From assembly GCF_030866825.1 (NCBI RefSeq), contig NZ_CP133020.1, forward strand, positions 1,674,001 to 1,738,000: a stretch of DNA of 64,000 nucleotides, in the 5' to 3' direction. Source of the stretch: Rathayibacter sp. SW19. GTDB lineage: Bacteria; Actinomycetota; Actinomycetes; Actinomycetales; Microbacteriaceae. The notes under the pieces were generated by a model. That model had not been told where the DNA came from, did not search any database, and saw only the letters and a list, made by a program, of their open reading frames with translations. A program made the position numbers and the translations under genes. Shown one piece after another: positions 52,258 through 62,392 of the stretch (its first letter is position 1; each line of letters starts with the position of its first letter).

Positions 52258-52959
52258 ATGCCCACACTTTACGACTGCTCCGTCAACACCGAACTTCTCA
52301 CCGGCACCAGATTGGCGCGCGCCGCCATCGGGCGAGGCGAACTCATCGTCATCCCGACCGATACCGTGTACGGTCTCGCCGCAGATGCTTTCACCGCGAC
52401 GGCCGTCGCACGGCTGTTGGCGGCGAAGGGGCGCAGCCGTCAGTCGCCGCCGCCGGTGCTCATCCCGGGCCTTCCCACGTTGGATGCCCTGGCCACAGAG
52501 ATTCCTGATGAAGTTCGGGCGTTGGTGGCTGCCTACTGGCCGGGCGGATTGACTGTGGTGCTGCCAGCGCAGCCGTCGCTTGCGTGGGATCTCGGCGAGA
52601 CTCATGGCACGGTCGCGTTGCGGATGCCGAGTAGCACGATCGCGTTGGAACTGCTTGCCGAGACCGGCCCATTGGCCGTTTCGTCGGCGAATCTCACCGG
52701 CGAACCGGCTGCACACACCGCACAGGATGCCGAACGCATGCTCGGCGATTCGGTTGCTGTCTATCTGGACGGCGGCAGTGTCGGAATGGTTGATCCGGAC
52801 GGCGATTTCGCGCACGAGGCGTCCACCATCGTCGACGCGACGCAGCTGGCCGCGGGAACGGGCGGCCTGCGTATTCTTCGGCACGGTGTCATCTCGGATG
52901 GGCAATTGCGTGACGTCGTCGGTGACGTGCTCGAAGACGAGGGTGCGTCCGCGACGTGA
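52258..52959 (+). CDS. tsaC: Threonylcarbamoyl-AMP synthase (TsaC/Sua5 type)
   Basis: 233 residues. The YrdC domain has LIVIPTDTVYGLAADA, KGRSRQSPPPVLI, WPGGLTVVLPAQ, VALRMPSS and PLAVSSANLTGEPAA. It makes threonylcarbamoyl-AMP for the t6A modification of tRNAs that read ANN codons. There is only a short tail after the YrdC domain, not a full Sua5 domain. The stop overlaps the start of the WecA-like gene (ACGTGA), so it leads that unit. Confidence 0.92.
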   Translation: MPTLYDCSVNTELLTGTRLARAAIGRGELIVIPTDTVYGLAADAFTATAVARLLAAKGRSRQSPPPVLIPGLPTLDALATEIPDEVRALVAAYWPGGLTVVLPAQPSLAWDLGETHGTVALRMPSSTIALELLAETGPLAVSSANLTGEPAAHTAQDAERMLGDSVAVYLDGGSVGMVDPDGDFAHEASTIVDATQLAAGTGGLRILRHGVISDGQLRDVVGDVLEDEGASAT

Positions 52960-54176
52960 CCTTCCTGGTTCTGCTCGCACTGGCAACCGCCATCGTGACC
53001 TTCGGGTTCTCGGTGGTGGTCTACAAGCTGGCGCTGCGGTTCAAGCTGTATCCCGCGATCCGATCGCGTGACGTGCACACGCGGCCGACACCGCGGCTGG
53101 GCGGTGTTGCGATGTTCCTCGGCATCGTCGTGGCGTTCGGCATCGCTTATCTCGCTTCGTCTCGCATCTCGGTCGTCGGGGTCGTGTTCGCAGACCCCGC
53201 GCCGGTCTTCGCCATCCTCGGAGCCGCGCTGTTGATCGTGCTCGTCGGGATCGCCGACGATCTGTGGGATCTCGACTGGATGACCAAGCTCGCAGGGCAG
53301 TTCGTCGCAGCTGGACTGGTCGCCTGGCTCGGCGTGCAGATCTACTCGCTGCCGATCGGCGGCATGACGGTCGGTTCGCCTTGGATGAGCGTCGCGATGA
53401 CGGTGATCGCGATTGTCCTGGTGATGAACGCCATCAATTTCATCGACGGGCTCGACGGACTGGTCGCCGGCGTCGCGCTCATCGCCAACGGTGTGTTCTT
53501 TCTCTACAGCTATTTGCTCACCGTGCGGACAAGCCCGTCGAACTATTTCAGCCTCGCCTCCGTCATCGCCGTGATCCTGGTTGGAGCGTGCGCAGGATTC
53601 CTGCCGTTGAACTGGCACCCGGCGAAGATGTTCATGGGTGACACCGGCGCAATGCTCGTCGGTCTGCTGATGGCGACCAGCGCGATCGCCGTGACCGGGC
53701 AGCTGAACACGACCGCCATTGAGGGGCTCGGGCGCTCGAACCTGCTTCCGACCTTCATCCCGATCATCCTTCCGTTCGCCATCCTGGTGATTCCGCTGCT
53801 GGACTTCGGGCTGGCCGTTGTGCGCCGGCTGCAGGCGGGCAAATCCCCGTTCAGCGCTGACCGTAAACACCTGCACCACCGACTGCTCGACATGGGGCAT
53901 TCGCACCTGCACGCCGTGCTCATCTTCTACGGCTGGACTGCTGTCATCTCGATCGGCTGCTTGCTCTTCTTCGTGGCGCGTCAGATCTGGATCCCAATCG
54001 GGTTCCTCGCCGTCGGTTTGATCGTGTGCACGGCGATCACGCTCGCACCGCTCGGTCGGAAGAAGACCGGTCTGCCGCCGGCCACCGCGGGCGATGCCGC
54101 CCTCGCAGGCGAGCCCGCGCGTGAGCAGCCACCGCTTCAGCCCACAGTGAACACAGTGAACAAGGACGCACGATGA
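52956..54176 (+). CDS. Undecaprenyl-phosphate N-acetylhexosamine-1-P transferase, MraY/WecA family
   Basis: 406 residues, 10-11 helices. The substrate loops carry DVHTRPTPRLGGVAMFLG, GIADDLWDLDW (Asp pair), NAINFIDGLDGL, MFMGDTGAML and HLHHRLLDMGHSH. It links a sugar phosphate to undecaprenyl phosphate to start wall-polymer synthesis. Which sugar is uncertain, but WecA/TagO-like GlcNAc-1-P transfer is the usual role at this place next to atp genes. The extra tail after about 360 is Ala/Pro-rich. Confidence 0.9.
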   Translation: MTFLVLLALATAIVTFGFSVVVYKLALRFKLYPAIRSRDVHTRPTPRLGGVAMFLGIVVAFGIAYLASSRISVVGVVFADPAPVFAILGAALLIVLVGIADDLWDLDWMTKLAGQFVAAGLVAWLGVQIYSLPIGGMTVGSPWMSVAMTVIAIVLVMNAINFIDGLDGLVAGVALIANGVFFLYSYLLTVRTSPSNYFSLASVIAVILVGACAGFLPLNWHPAKMFMGDTGAMLVGLLMATSAIAVTGQLNTTAIEGLGRSNLLPTFIPIILPFAILVIPLLDFGLAVVRRLQAGKSPFSADRKHLHHRLLDMGHSHLHAVLIFYGWTAVISIGCLLFFVARQIWIPIGFLAVGLIVCTAITLAPLGRKKTGLPPATAGDAALAGEPAREQPPLQPTVNTVNKDAR

Positions 54177-54682
54177 CCAGCACGACACCCTCGCAGCCCG
54201 CCCCGAATTCGCGCACGGTACCAACGTCGAATCCGGTGCTCAAACGGGCTTTGAAGTACGGCGCCCTCCTGGCGCTGGCGATCGCGGTCGTGATGGGCGT
54301 CATCGGAGCCATCGTTGCGGGCGGTCCGGGTGTGGTCGGCGCGCTGATCGGCACCGCCATGGCCCTGGTCTTCACCGGCATCACTGCCGCAAGCATCCTG
54401 CTTGCGAACCGCTTCACCGGCACAGACCTGTTCGTTGGCGCGTTCTTCGGGATCGTGCTCGGCTCCTGGCTGATCAAGTTCGTGGTTTTCATCGTGCTGT
54501 CGATCGCACTGAAGGGGCAGCCATGGGTGAATCCGCTGATCCTTTTCATCAGCATTGTTGCCGGAGTGGTCGGATCCCTGGTGGTCGATGTGGTCGTCGT
54601 CGCGCGCAGCAGAGTGCCATACGCGAGCGATGTCACCCTGCCGCAACCGACGCAGGAAACACAGGGAGAAGACCAGCCCTGA
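54173..54682 (+). CDS. AtpI-like membrane protein
   Basis: 169 residues with four membrane helices (about 27-47, 53-77, 88-112, 121-143). It lies just upstream of atpB and overlaps the WecA-like gene by four bases, so it stands where actinobacteria have AtpI-like proteins. Sequence similarity to AtpI is not strong by eye, so the role (c-ring assembly or ion supply) is inferred from position. Confidence 0.68.
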   Translation: MTSTTPSQPAPNSRTVPTSNPVLKRALKYGALLALAIAVVMGVIGAIVAGGPGVVGALIGTAMALVFTGITAASILLANRFTGTDLFVGAFFGIVLGSWLIKFVVFIVLSIALKGQPWVNPLILFISIVAGVVGSLVVDVVVVARSRVPYASDVTLPQPTQETQGEDQP

Positions 54683-54729
54683 GCGCGAATAGCAGGCGAT
54701 CTCGATTCGTGGTGAGAGCGGTTTTCTAG

Positions 54730-54735
54730 TAAGGT
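54730..54735 (+). promoter_or_regulatory. Possible -10 box of the atp operon
   Basis: TAAGGT with a weak TTCGTG 18 bp before it. The leader to atpB would be 120 nt or more. A nearby TTAGGTTAACC resembles half an iron box but lacks the other half. Confidence 0.3.
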
Positions 54736-54867
54736 AGCGCTTAGGTTAACCGCCTTGTGCCGCGATTTTTCGTGGGTCCGCGAGGCGTTTCAGAATCCTT
54801 TCATGTTCCTCTGCCGGGCTGTGAATGCTCGCATCAAAATCAGGAGATAGCGCTGTTAGCTAACGCT

Positions 54868-55665
54868 GTGCACCTGCTTGTTCAGACTGCCACTGACGTC
54901 CCGCCCTTCGTAGGGCCCTCTATCGACGAGTTTTTTCCGCCGGTCTTTCTGTTTCAGGGAACAGCATTTGAGATCAACAGGATCATCCTGGTTCGTTTCA
55001 TTGCGCTGGTCGCGCTCGTCTTGGTCTTCTGGTTGGGCACCCGTCGTCTCAAACTCGTGCCGGGCCGAGGGCAGAACCTGATCGAAATGGCCCTCGACTT
55101 CGTTCGGGTCAGCATTGCGGAGGATCTGCTTGGCAAGAAAGACGGCCGCCGTTTTCTGCCATTGATCACCGCCGTCTTCTTCATGGTCTTCGCGATGAAC
55201 GTCACGGGCGTCATCCCGGGGTTGAACGTCGCAGGAACTTCCGTCATCGGTGTGCCGGCATTGCTTGCCCTCATCGCCTACGTGGCGTTCATCTACGCCG
55301 GCGTCAAGAAGAGTCCGGGCAATTTCTTCCGCAACTCACTGTTCCCTGCCGGTGTGCCCAAGCCGTTGTATCTCTTGATCACACCGATCGAATTCATTTC
55401 CACGTTCCTGGTACGACCATTCACGCTCACCCTTCGACTCATGATGAACATGATCGTCGGCCACCTCCTGCTCGTGCTGTTCTTCACGGGCACCACCTGG
55501 TTCCTGCTGGAATCGCCGGGGATTTTCAAGCTGTTCGCAATCGGCACTTTCGCCTTCGGATTCGCCTTCACCGTGTTCGAACTGTTGATCATCTTGCTGC
55601 AGGCCTACATCTTTGCCCTGCTCACAACCGTCTACATCCAGCTCGCGCTGGCTGAAGAGCACTAA
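54868..55665 (+). CDS. atpB: ATP synthase subunit a
   Basis: About 265 residues, with the subunit a helices. It contains ITPIEFISTFLVRPFTLTLRLMMNMIVGHLLLVLF, with the essential Arg in LTLRLMMN. It forms the proton half-channels of Fo. The start is uncertain. GTG 54868 opens the recognised part. GTG 54757 gives a longer frame. CTG 54853 has AGGAG seven bases before it and would be the best-placed start by ribosome binding site. Followed after 46 bp by atpE. Confidence 0.9.
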   Translation: MHLLVQTATDVPPFVGPSIDEFFPPVFLFQGTAFEINRIILVRFIALVALVLVFWLGTRRLKLVPGRGQNLIEMALDFVRVSIAEDLLGKKDGRRFLPLITAVFFMVFAMNVTGVIPGLNVAGTSVIGVPALLALIAYVAFIYAGVKKSPGNFFRNSLFPAGVPKPLYLLITPIEFISTFLVRPFTLTLRLMMNMIVGHLLLVLFFTGTTWFLLESPGIFKLFAIGTFAFGFAFTVFELLIILLQAYIFALLTTVYIQLALAEEH

Positions 55666-55711
55666 CCGAGTCGGGCGCCCGCTCGACTCACCATCACGGA
55701 AGGAAACCAAC

Positions 55712-55945
55712 GTGGACACCAGCGTTATCGCTGCGATCAGTGGAAACATCGGTACGGTCGGTTACGGCCTTGCCGCGATCGGCCCCGGTATCGGTATCGG
55801 CATCGTGGTCGGCAAGACCGTCGAGTCCGTCGCCAGGCAACCCGAACTCGCAGGCCGGCTGCAGGTTCTGATGTACATCGGTATCGCATTCACCGAGGCG
55901 CTTGCGTTCATCGGTATCGCGACGTACTTCTTCATGACAGCCTGA
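55712..55945 (+). CDS. atpE: ATP synthase subunit c
   Basis: 77 residues, two helices. The Gly-rich first helix has GPGIGIGIVVG, the polar loop is ARQPELAGR and the proton-carrying carboxylate is Glu62 in FTEALAF. It forms the c-ring. Start GTG 55712 follows GGAAGGAAA. Confidence 0.97.
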   Translation: MDTSVIAAISGNIGTVGYGLAAIGPGIGIGIVVGKTVESVARQPELAGRLQVLMYIGIAFTEALAFIGIATYFFMTA

Positions 55946-55976
55946 CAACCATTCACGACGTAGCGATTAAGGAGGC

Positions 55977-56540
55977 ATGATGCTTCACACAGGGCTCGTT
56001 GTGGTGGCCGAAGCGTCTCCCAACCCGCTGGTCCCGGCGGGAAGTGACCTGGTCTGGTCAGCAGTCTGCTTCATCATCATTCTCATTTTCTTCTGGAGGC
56101 TCGTGCTTCCTCGGATGCAGAAGATGCTCGACGAACGTTCGGCAGCGATCGAAGGAAACATCGAGAAAGCCGGAGCGGCTCAGCATGAAGCGGAAGCGTT
56201 GCTCGAGCAGTACACCGCACAGCTCGCGGACGCCCGGAGCGAAGCTGCAGGAATCCGCGACCAGGCTCGTGAAGACGGCAAGCGAATTCTCGAAGAGCAA
56301 AAGGACCAGGCATCTGCTGAAGCCGCTCGCATCACGGCATCTGCGCACTCACAGATCGAGGCGGAGCGCCACGCTGCGGCCATCTCGCTGCGCAACGAAG
56401 TCGGTTCTCTCGCACTGGACCTCGCATCCGGCGTGATCGGCGAGAGCCTGGAGAACGACAAGACGGCGGCGGGGATCGTCGACCGATTCCTTGCAGAGCT
56501 TCAGGCCGACGATGCGCGTAAGGCAGGATCGACCACCTAA
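55977..56540 (+). CDS. atpF: ATP synthase subunit b
   Basis: 187 residues. One N-terminal membrane helix (about 22-42: DLVWSAVCFIIILIFFWRLVLP) is followed by a long charged helix (50-165) typical of the peripheral stalk. Start ATG 55977 follows AAGGAGG. The stop TAA shares its last base with the ATG of atpH. Confidence 0.95.
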   Translation: MMLHTGLVVVAEASPNPLVPAGSDLVWSAVCFIIILIFFWRLVLPRMQKMLDERSAAIEGNIEKAGAAQHEAEALLEQYTAQLADARSEAAGIRDQAREDGKRILEEQKDQASAEAARITASAHSQIEAERHAAAISLRNEVGSLALDLASGVIGESLENDKTAAGIVDRFLAELQADDARKAGSTT

Positions 56541-57337
56541 TGGGAAGTGCGACAGTCCAAGCATTGGCAGCCTCGCGGCAGGCGCTAGCGTCGCTCGGCA
56601 GCGGGGCCGATCTGGCAACCGCTCGCGAACTCTTCGCGGCGGAGCGCGTGCTCGGCGAGTCAGCGCAATTGCGTGCCCTGCTTGCGGACCCGTCGGCCGG
56701 TAACGATGCGAAAGCGGATGTGCTCGCGCGCGTTTTCGGTGCACATGTCTCCGCCCAGACTCTCTCGTTGCTTTCGGCGATTGCCACGCACCGCTGGTCG
56801 AACCAGAATGACCTACTGGCCGGCATCGAGGAGATCGGCATCCGCGCGATCGCCCAGTCCACTCCGGCGCAGGTGCCGCTGGACGACGAACTGCTCGCGT
56901 TCGGCCACACGGTCACCGGCAATGCCGAACTGGAACTGGCACTGCGCAGTAAGTTGGCGTCGCCTGATTCAAAGGCTGAGTTGGTTCAGCGCTTGCTGCA
57001 GGGCAAGGCGTCGGAGCAGACCATCGCGCTCGTCCGGCAGCTCGTGTCGCAGCCGCGCGGGCGAAGCATCCGGATCGCACTGCGACAGACGGCAGCGATC
57101 ATCGCGGACCAGTCCGGACTGTCGATTGCAACGGTCACCAGTGCGCGACCACTCAGCGCGAATCAGCGTGATCGGCTCATTGCCGGGCTTTCCGTGCAAT
57201 ACGACAGAGAACTGCGCATCAACGAGGTCATTGACCCCGCTCTGATCGGCGGGTTGCGCGTGCAGATCGGCAACGACGTGATCGACAGCAGCATTGCCAC
57301 ACGCATCAACGACGTAAAGCTTCAACTCGCGGGTTAG
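56540..57337 (+). CDS. atpH: ATP synthase subunit delta
   Basis: 265 residues. The C-terminal end (SARPLSANQRDRLIAGLSVQYDRELRINEVIDPALIGGLRVQIGNDVIDSSIATRINDVKLQLAG) is the delta/OSCP signature. It is longer than the 175-180 residues of E. coli, as is usual in actinobacteria, but lacks the fused b-domain seen in mycobacteria. Links F1 to the stalk. Confidence 0.94.
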   Translation: MGSATVQALAASRQALASLGSGADLATARELFAAERVLGESAQLRALLADPSAGNDAKADVLARVFGAHVSAQTLSLLSAIATHRWSNQNDLLAGIEEIGIRAIAQSTPAQVPLDDELLAFGHTVTGNAELELALRSKLASPDSKAELVQRLLQGKASEQTIALVRQLVSQPRGRSIRIALRQTAAIIADQSGLSIATVTSARPLSANQRDRLIAGLSVQYDRELRINEVIDPALIGGLRVQIGNDVIDSSIATRINDVKLQLAG

Positions 57338-57405
57338 CCCGAAGAGTTTCGGATTCTTTGAGAGACGTTCGGGACGACATCGTCCCACACAGATAGGGAA
57401 CAAAC

Positions 57406-59043
57406 ATGGCAGAACTCACCATCAGCCCCGAGGAGATCCGGGATGCGCTGAAGGCTTTCGTTACGTCGTATGAGCCGAACAAGGCGAGTGCGACCGAGGT
57501 CGGCCACGTCATCGATGCTGCGGACGGCATCGCCCACGTCGAAGGTCTGCCCGGCGTCATGGCCAACGAGCTCATCCGCTTCGCGGACGGCACGCTCGGA
57601 CTCGCCCAGAACCTGGATGAGAACGAGGTCGGCGTCATCGTGCTCGGCGAGTTCACCGGCATCGTCGAAGGCCTCGAGGTCACCCGCACCGGCGAGGTTC
57701 TCTCCGTCTCGGTCGGGGATGCGTATCTCGGTCGCGTCGTCGACCCGCTCGGCGCACCGATCGACGGCCTTGGGGAGATCGCGTCGGAGGGTCGCCGGGC
57801 TCTGGAGCTGCAGGCGCCCGGCGTCATGCAGCGCAAGAGTGTGCACGAACCGCTGCAGACCGGCATCAAGGCGATCGACGCGATGATCCCGATCGGCCGC
57901 GGCCAGAGGCAGTTGATCATCGGTGACCGGCAGACCGGCAAGACGGCACTGGCGATCGACACGATCATCAACCAGAAGGCCAACTGGGAGTCGGGCGACT
58001 CGAACAAGCAGGTGCGCTGCATCTACGTGGCGATCGGCCAAAAGGGTTCGACGATCGCGTCGGTCAAGGGTGCGCTCGAAGACGCAGGCGCGATGGAGTA
58101 CACCACTATCGTCGCCGCCCCCGCGTCGGATCCGGCCGGGTTCAAGTACCTGGCACCGTATACAGGCAGCGCCATCGGCCAGCACTGGATGTACGGCGGC
58201 AAGCACGTGCTCATCGTCTTCGACGACCTGTCGAAGCAGGCGGAGGCGTACCGCGCGGTTTCGCTGCTGCTGCGCCGCCCACCGGGACGCGAGGCCTACC
58301 CCGGGGATGTCTTCTATCTGCACTCCCGATTGCTCGAACGTTGTGCGAAGCTCTCCGACGAGCTCGGCGCAGGATCGATGACGGGACTGCCGATCATCGA
58401 GACCAAGGCGAACGACGTGTCCGCGTATATTCCGACGAACGTCATCTCGATCACAGACGGTCAGATCTTCTTGCAGTCCGATCTGTTCAATGCCAACCAG
58501 CGGCCCGCTGTCGACGTCGGCATCTCGGTGTCACGTGTTGGTGGCGACGCACAGGTCAAGAGCATCAAGAAGGTCTCCGGTACGCTCAAGCTCGAGTTGG
58601 CCCAGTACCGGGCACTCGAAGCATTCGCGATGTTCGCTTCGGACCTTGACCCGGCCAGTCGTCGCCAGCTGGCGCGCGGAGCTCGTCTGACCGAGCTGCT
58701 TAAGCAGCCGCAGTACGACCCGTACCCTGTCGAGGATCAGGTCGTCTCGATCTGGGCCGGCACGAACGGCAAACTCGATGAGGTGCCGGTGGAGGACATC
58801 CTGCGCTTCGAGAGCGAACTGCTCGACCACCTGCGTCGCAACACGAAAATCCTCGACACGCTGCGTGACACGAACGTGCTCGACAACGACACCGTCGCCG
58901 CGCTGGACAAGGAGGTCGACGCGTTCAAGCTCGAATTCCAGACAGGAGAAGGCAAGCCGTTGATCGCACCCGGTTCCGAGCACTTCGAGGAGATCGCGCC
59001 AGAGGACATCGCCCAGGAGCAGATCGTTCGCCAGAAGCGCTGA
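57406..59043 (+). CDS. atpA: ATP synthase subunit alpha
   Basis: 545 residues. The nucleotide loop is GDRQTGKT (173-180), with the alpha-type Gln. DDLSKQAEAYRAVSLLLRRPPGREAYPGDVFYLHSRLLER and SITDGQIFLQ follow. Non-catalytic nucleotide-binding subunit of F1. It ends in a helical tail. SD AGGGAA precedes ATG 57406. Confidence 0.98.
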   Translation: MAELTISPEEIRDALKAFVTSYEPNKASATEVGHVIDAADGIAHVEGLPGVMANELIRFADGTLGLAQNLDENEVGVIVLGEFTGIVEGLEVTRTGEVLSVSVGDAYLGRVVDPLGAPIDGLGEIASEGRRALELQAPGVMQRKSVHEPLQTGIKAIDAMIPIGRGQRQLIIGDRQTGKTALAIDTIINQKANWESGDSNKQVRCIYVAIGQKGSTIASVKGALEDAGAMEYTTIVAAPASDPAGFKYLAPYTGSAIGQHWMYGGKHVLIVFDDLSKQAEAYRAVSLLLRRPPGREAYPGDVFYLHSRLLERCAKLSDELGAGSMTGLPIIETKANDVSAYIPTNVISITDGQIFLQSDLFNANQRPAVDVGISVSRVGGDAQVKSIKKVSGTLKLELAQYRALEAFAMFASDLDPASRRQLARGARLTELLKQPQYDPYPVEDQVVSIWAGTNGKLDEVPVEDILRFESELLDHLRRNTKILDTLRDTNVLDNDTVAALDKEVDAFKLEFQTGEGKPLIAPGSEHFEEIAPEDIAQEQIVRQKR

Positions 59044-59091
59044 TCGAGAACGAGCAGGCTGAGCCAGCACTAGCAGAAAGGCAGAAGAGAC

Positions 59092-59994
59092 ATGGGAGCG
59101 CAACTTCGCGTCTACCGGCAGAAGATCAAGTCTGCCCAGACGACTAAGAAGATCACTCGTGCCATGGAGCTGATCTCCGCATCCCGGATTCAGAAAGCCC
59201 AGGCCCGTGTCGCCGCGTCGACGCCGTACGCGCGTGCCGTCACTCGAGCCGTCTCAGCGGTCGCGACGTACTCGAACATCGACCATGTTTTGACCACGGA
59301 GCCGGAGAGAATCGATCGAGCCGCCGTGGTCATCTTCGCGTCGGACCGCGGGTTGGCCGGTGCCTTCAACACGAATGTGCTGCGCGAGGCCGGTGAATTG
59401 ACGGCCCGGCTGCACGCTCAGGGCAAAGACGTCGTGCACTATCTGGTCGGCCGCAAGTCGGTGGCATATTTCAACTTCCGCAAGCGCGCCATCGAGCGTT
59501 ACTGGGTCGGTGGCACGGACAATCCGCAGTTCGAAGTCGCCAAAGAGATCAGTGCCGAGGTCGTGGCCCGCTTCTTGCAGCCGACGGACCAGGGCGGGGT
59601 GGATGAGATCCACATCGTCTACAACCGCTTCATCAGCATGCTCACGCAAACTCCGGAGGTCGTGCGTCTTCTGCCCCTTGAGGTAGTCGAAGGCGTTGAG
59701 GAACCGGAGGCCGGTGCCGCCCTCCCGCTCTATGAGTTCGAGCCTGAAGCGGAAACGGTGCTCGACGCGCTGCTCCCTGTCTACATCGAAAGCCGCATCT
59801 TCAATGCGATGCTGCAATCTGCTGCAGCCAAACACGCCGCCACACAGAAGGCGATGAAGTCCGCGAGCGATAATGCCGACAAGCTGATCACCAACTACAC
59901 GCGTCTGGCGAACAACGCCCGCCAGTCCGAGATCACTCAGCAGATCTCCGAGATCGTCGGTGGAGCCGACGCGCTGGCGTCCTCCACTAAGTAA
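59092..59994 (+). CDS. atpG: ATP synthase subunit gamma
   Basis: 300 residues. The conserved N-terminal helix is MGAQLRVYRQKIKSAQTTKKITRAMELISASRI and the C-terminal one ends SDNADKLITNYTRLANNARQSEITQQISEIVGGADAL. Central rotor shaft. The middle domain has SDRGLAGAFN. SD AGAAAGGCAG precedes ATG 59092. Confidence 0.97.
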   Translation: MGAQLRVYRQKIKSAQTTKKITRAMELISASRIQKAQARVAASTPYARAVTRAVSAVATYSNIDHVLTTEPERIDRAAVVIFASDRGLAGAFNTNVLREAGELTARLHAQGKDVVHYLVGRKSVAYFNFRKRAIERYWVGGTDNPQFEVAKEISAEVVARFLQPTDQGGVDEIHIVYNRFISMLTQTPEVVRLLPLEVVEGVEEPEAGAALPLYEFEPEAETVLDALLPVYIESRIFNAMLQSAAAKHAATQKAMKSASDNADKLITNYTRLANNARQSEITQQISEIVGGADALASSTK

Positions 59995-60046
59995 CGTTAC
60001 GTATGAGACCCGCATTCTGTTCAGGTATGCAGAGAGAGAACAAGAC

Positions 60047-61540
<1,494 letters not shown>

Positions 61541-61542
61541 GC

Positions 61543-61806
61543 ATGGCGGCGCCGCTGAATGTGAGTGTTGTGTCGGCCGACCACGAGGTGTGGTCGGGCG
61601 ACGCGACGATGGTGGTGGCAAAAACCGTCGAGGGCGAAATCGGTATCCTGGCCGGCCACGAACCACTTCTGGCGATTCTCGCGCACGGCGAAGTGCGTGT
61701 CACATTGCCCGGCGGCGAGAAGATCACGGCAGACGCCTCTGACGGATTTCTGTCTGTGGAGAACGATTCCGTGACGGTCGTCGCAGGTCGGGCGGAACTG
61801 GTCTAG
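61543..61806 (+). CDS. atpC: ATP synthase subunit epsilon
   Basis: 87 residues. It contains only the N-terminal beta-sandwich (LNVSVVSADHEVWSGDATMVVAKTVEGEIGILAGHEPLLAIL) and lacks the C-terminal helical hairpin, which would otherwise lock the enzyme. Short forms like this are frequent in Microbacteriaceae. Only 2 bp separate it from the stop of atpD. The next gene follows after 4 bp. Confidence 0.95.
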   Translation: MAAPLNVSVVSADHEVWSGDATMVVAKTVEGEIGILAGHEPLLAILAHGEVRVTLPGGEKITADASDGFLSVENDSVTVVAGRAELV

Positions 61807-61810
61807 AAGC

Positions 61811-62383
61811 ATGGCACTGGCTACGGCGATGGAACGTCAATTCGGAGATGTCAGCATCCCGATACTCGTCGCGATGGCCGGTCTGCCGGCCGCGGGCAAG
61901 ACGACCATCGCCGAGGTGATCGGTGCCAGATTGAACGCCACGATCGTCTCCGTCGACCCGATCGAGTCCAGCATCCTGCAGGCAGGCATCGATCCAGACC
62001 AACCGACCGGATTGGCCGCGTATCTCGTGGCAGGCACGCTCGCCGAACAGGTGCTGATGTCGGGGCGTACGGTCGTCGTCGATGCCGTCAACGCTGTTGA
62101 ACCCGCCCGGCTGCAATGGCGCGAACTAGCGGCGCGCGCCGATGTTGCGCTCCGTGTGATCGAGGTGGTGTGTTCAGACGAAGGACTGCATCGTCGCAGA
62201 CTCGAGAAGCGCATCCAGCGCCTGCCGCAGCTGCAGGAGGAGTCTCGCCGCGCGGTCGAACAGAGCCTTGAGGACTATCAGGAGTGGAAGGGTGCTGCCG
62301 CTTCGCTGCCGCGCATCACTCTGGACACCGTGGATCCGCTCGGGCAGAACGTGGCAGCGGCACTCGCCTTCCTCGACCGCTGA
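61811..62383 (+). CDS. P-loop kinase-like ATPase (AAA family, zeta-toxin/AAA_33-like)
   Basis: 190 residues with Walker A GLPAAGKTT (24-32), then SVDPIESSI as the acceptor-side Asp, VVVDAVNAVEPARLQWRELAARADVALRVIEVVCSDE and an Arg-rich lid RRRLEKRIQRLPQ. This fold phosphorylates small molecules (chloramphenicol, nucleoside or sugar kinases). The substrate is unknown. It starts 4 bp after atpC, so it may be transcribed with the atp operon. Where actinobacteria usually have DUF2550 and murA, it stands alone. Confidence 0.78.
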   Translation: MALATAMERQFGDVSIPILVAMAGLPAAGKTTIAEVIGARLNATIVSVDPIESSILQAGIDPDQPTGLAAYLVAGTLAEQVLMSGRTVVVDAVNAVEPARLQWRELAARADVALRVIEVVCSDEGLHRRRLEKRIQRLPQLQEESRRAVEQSLEDYQEWKGAAASLPRITLDTVDPLGQNVAAALAFLDR

Positions 62384-62392
62384 CGTGACGCG

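Noticed and set aside
54741..54759. TTAGGTTAACC as an iron box in the atp leader
   Set aside because: Only the first half matches the IdeR/DtxR consensus, and the atp operon is not an expected iron target.
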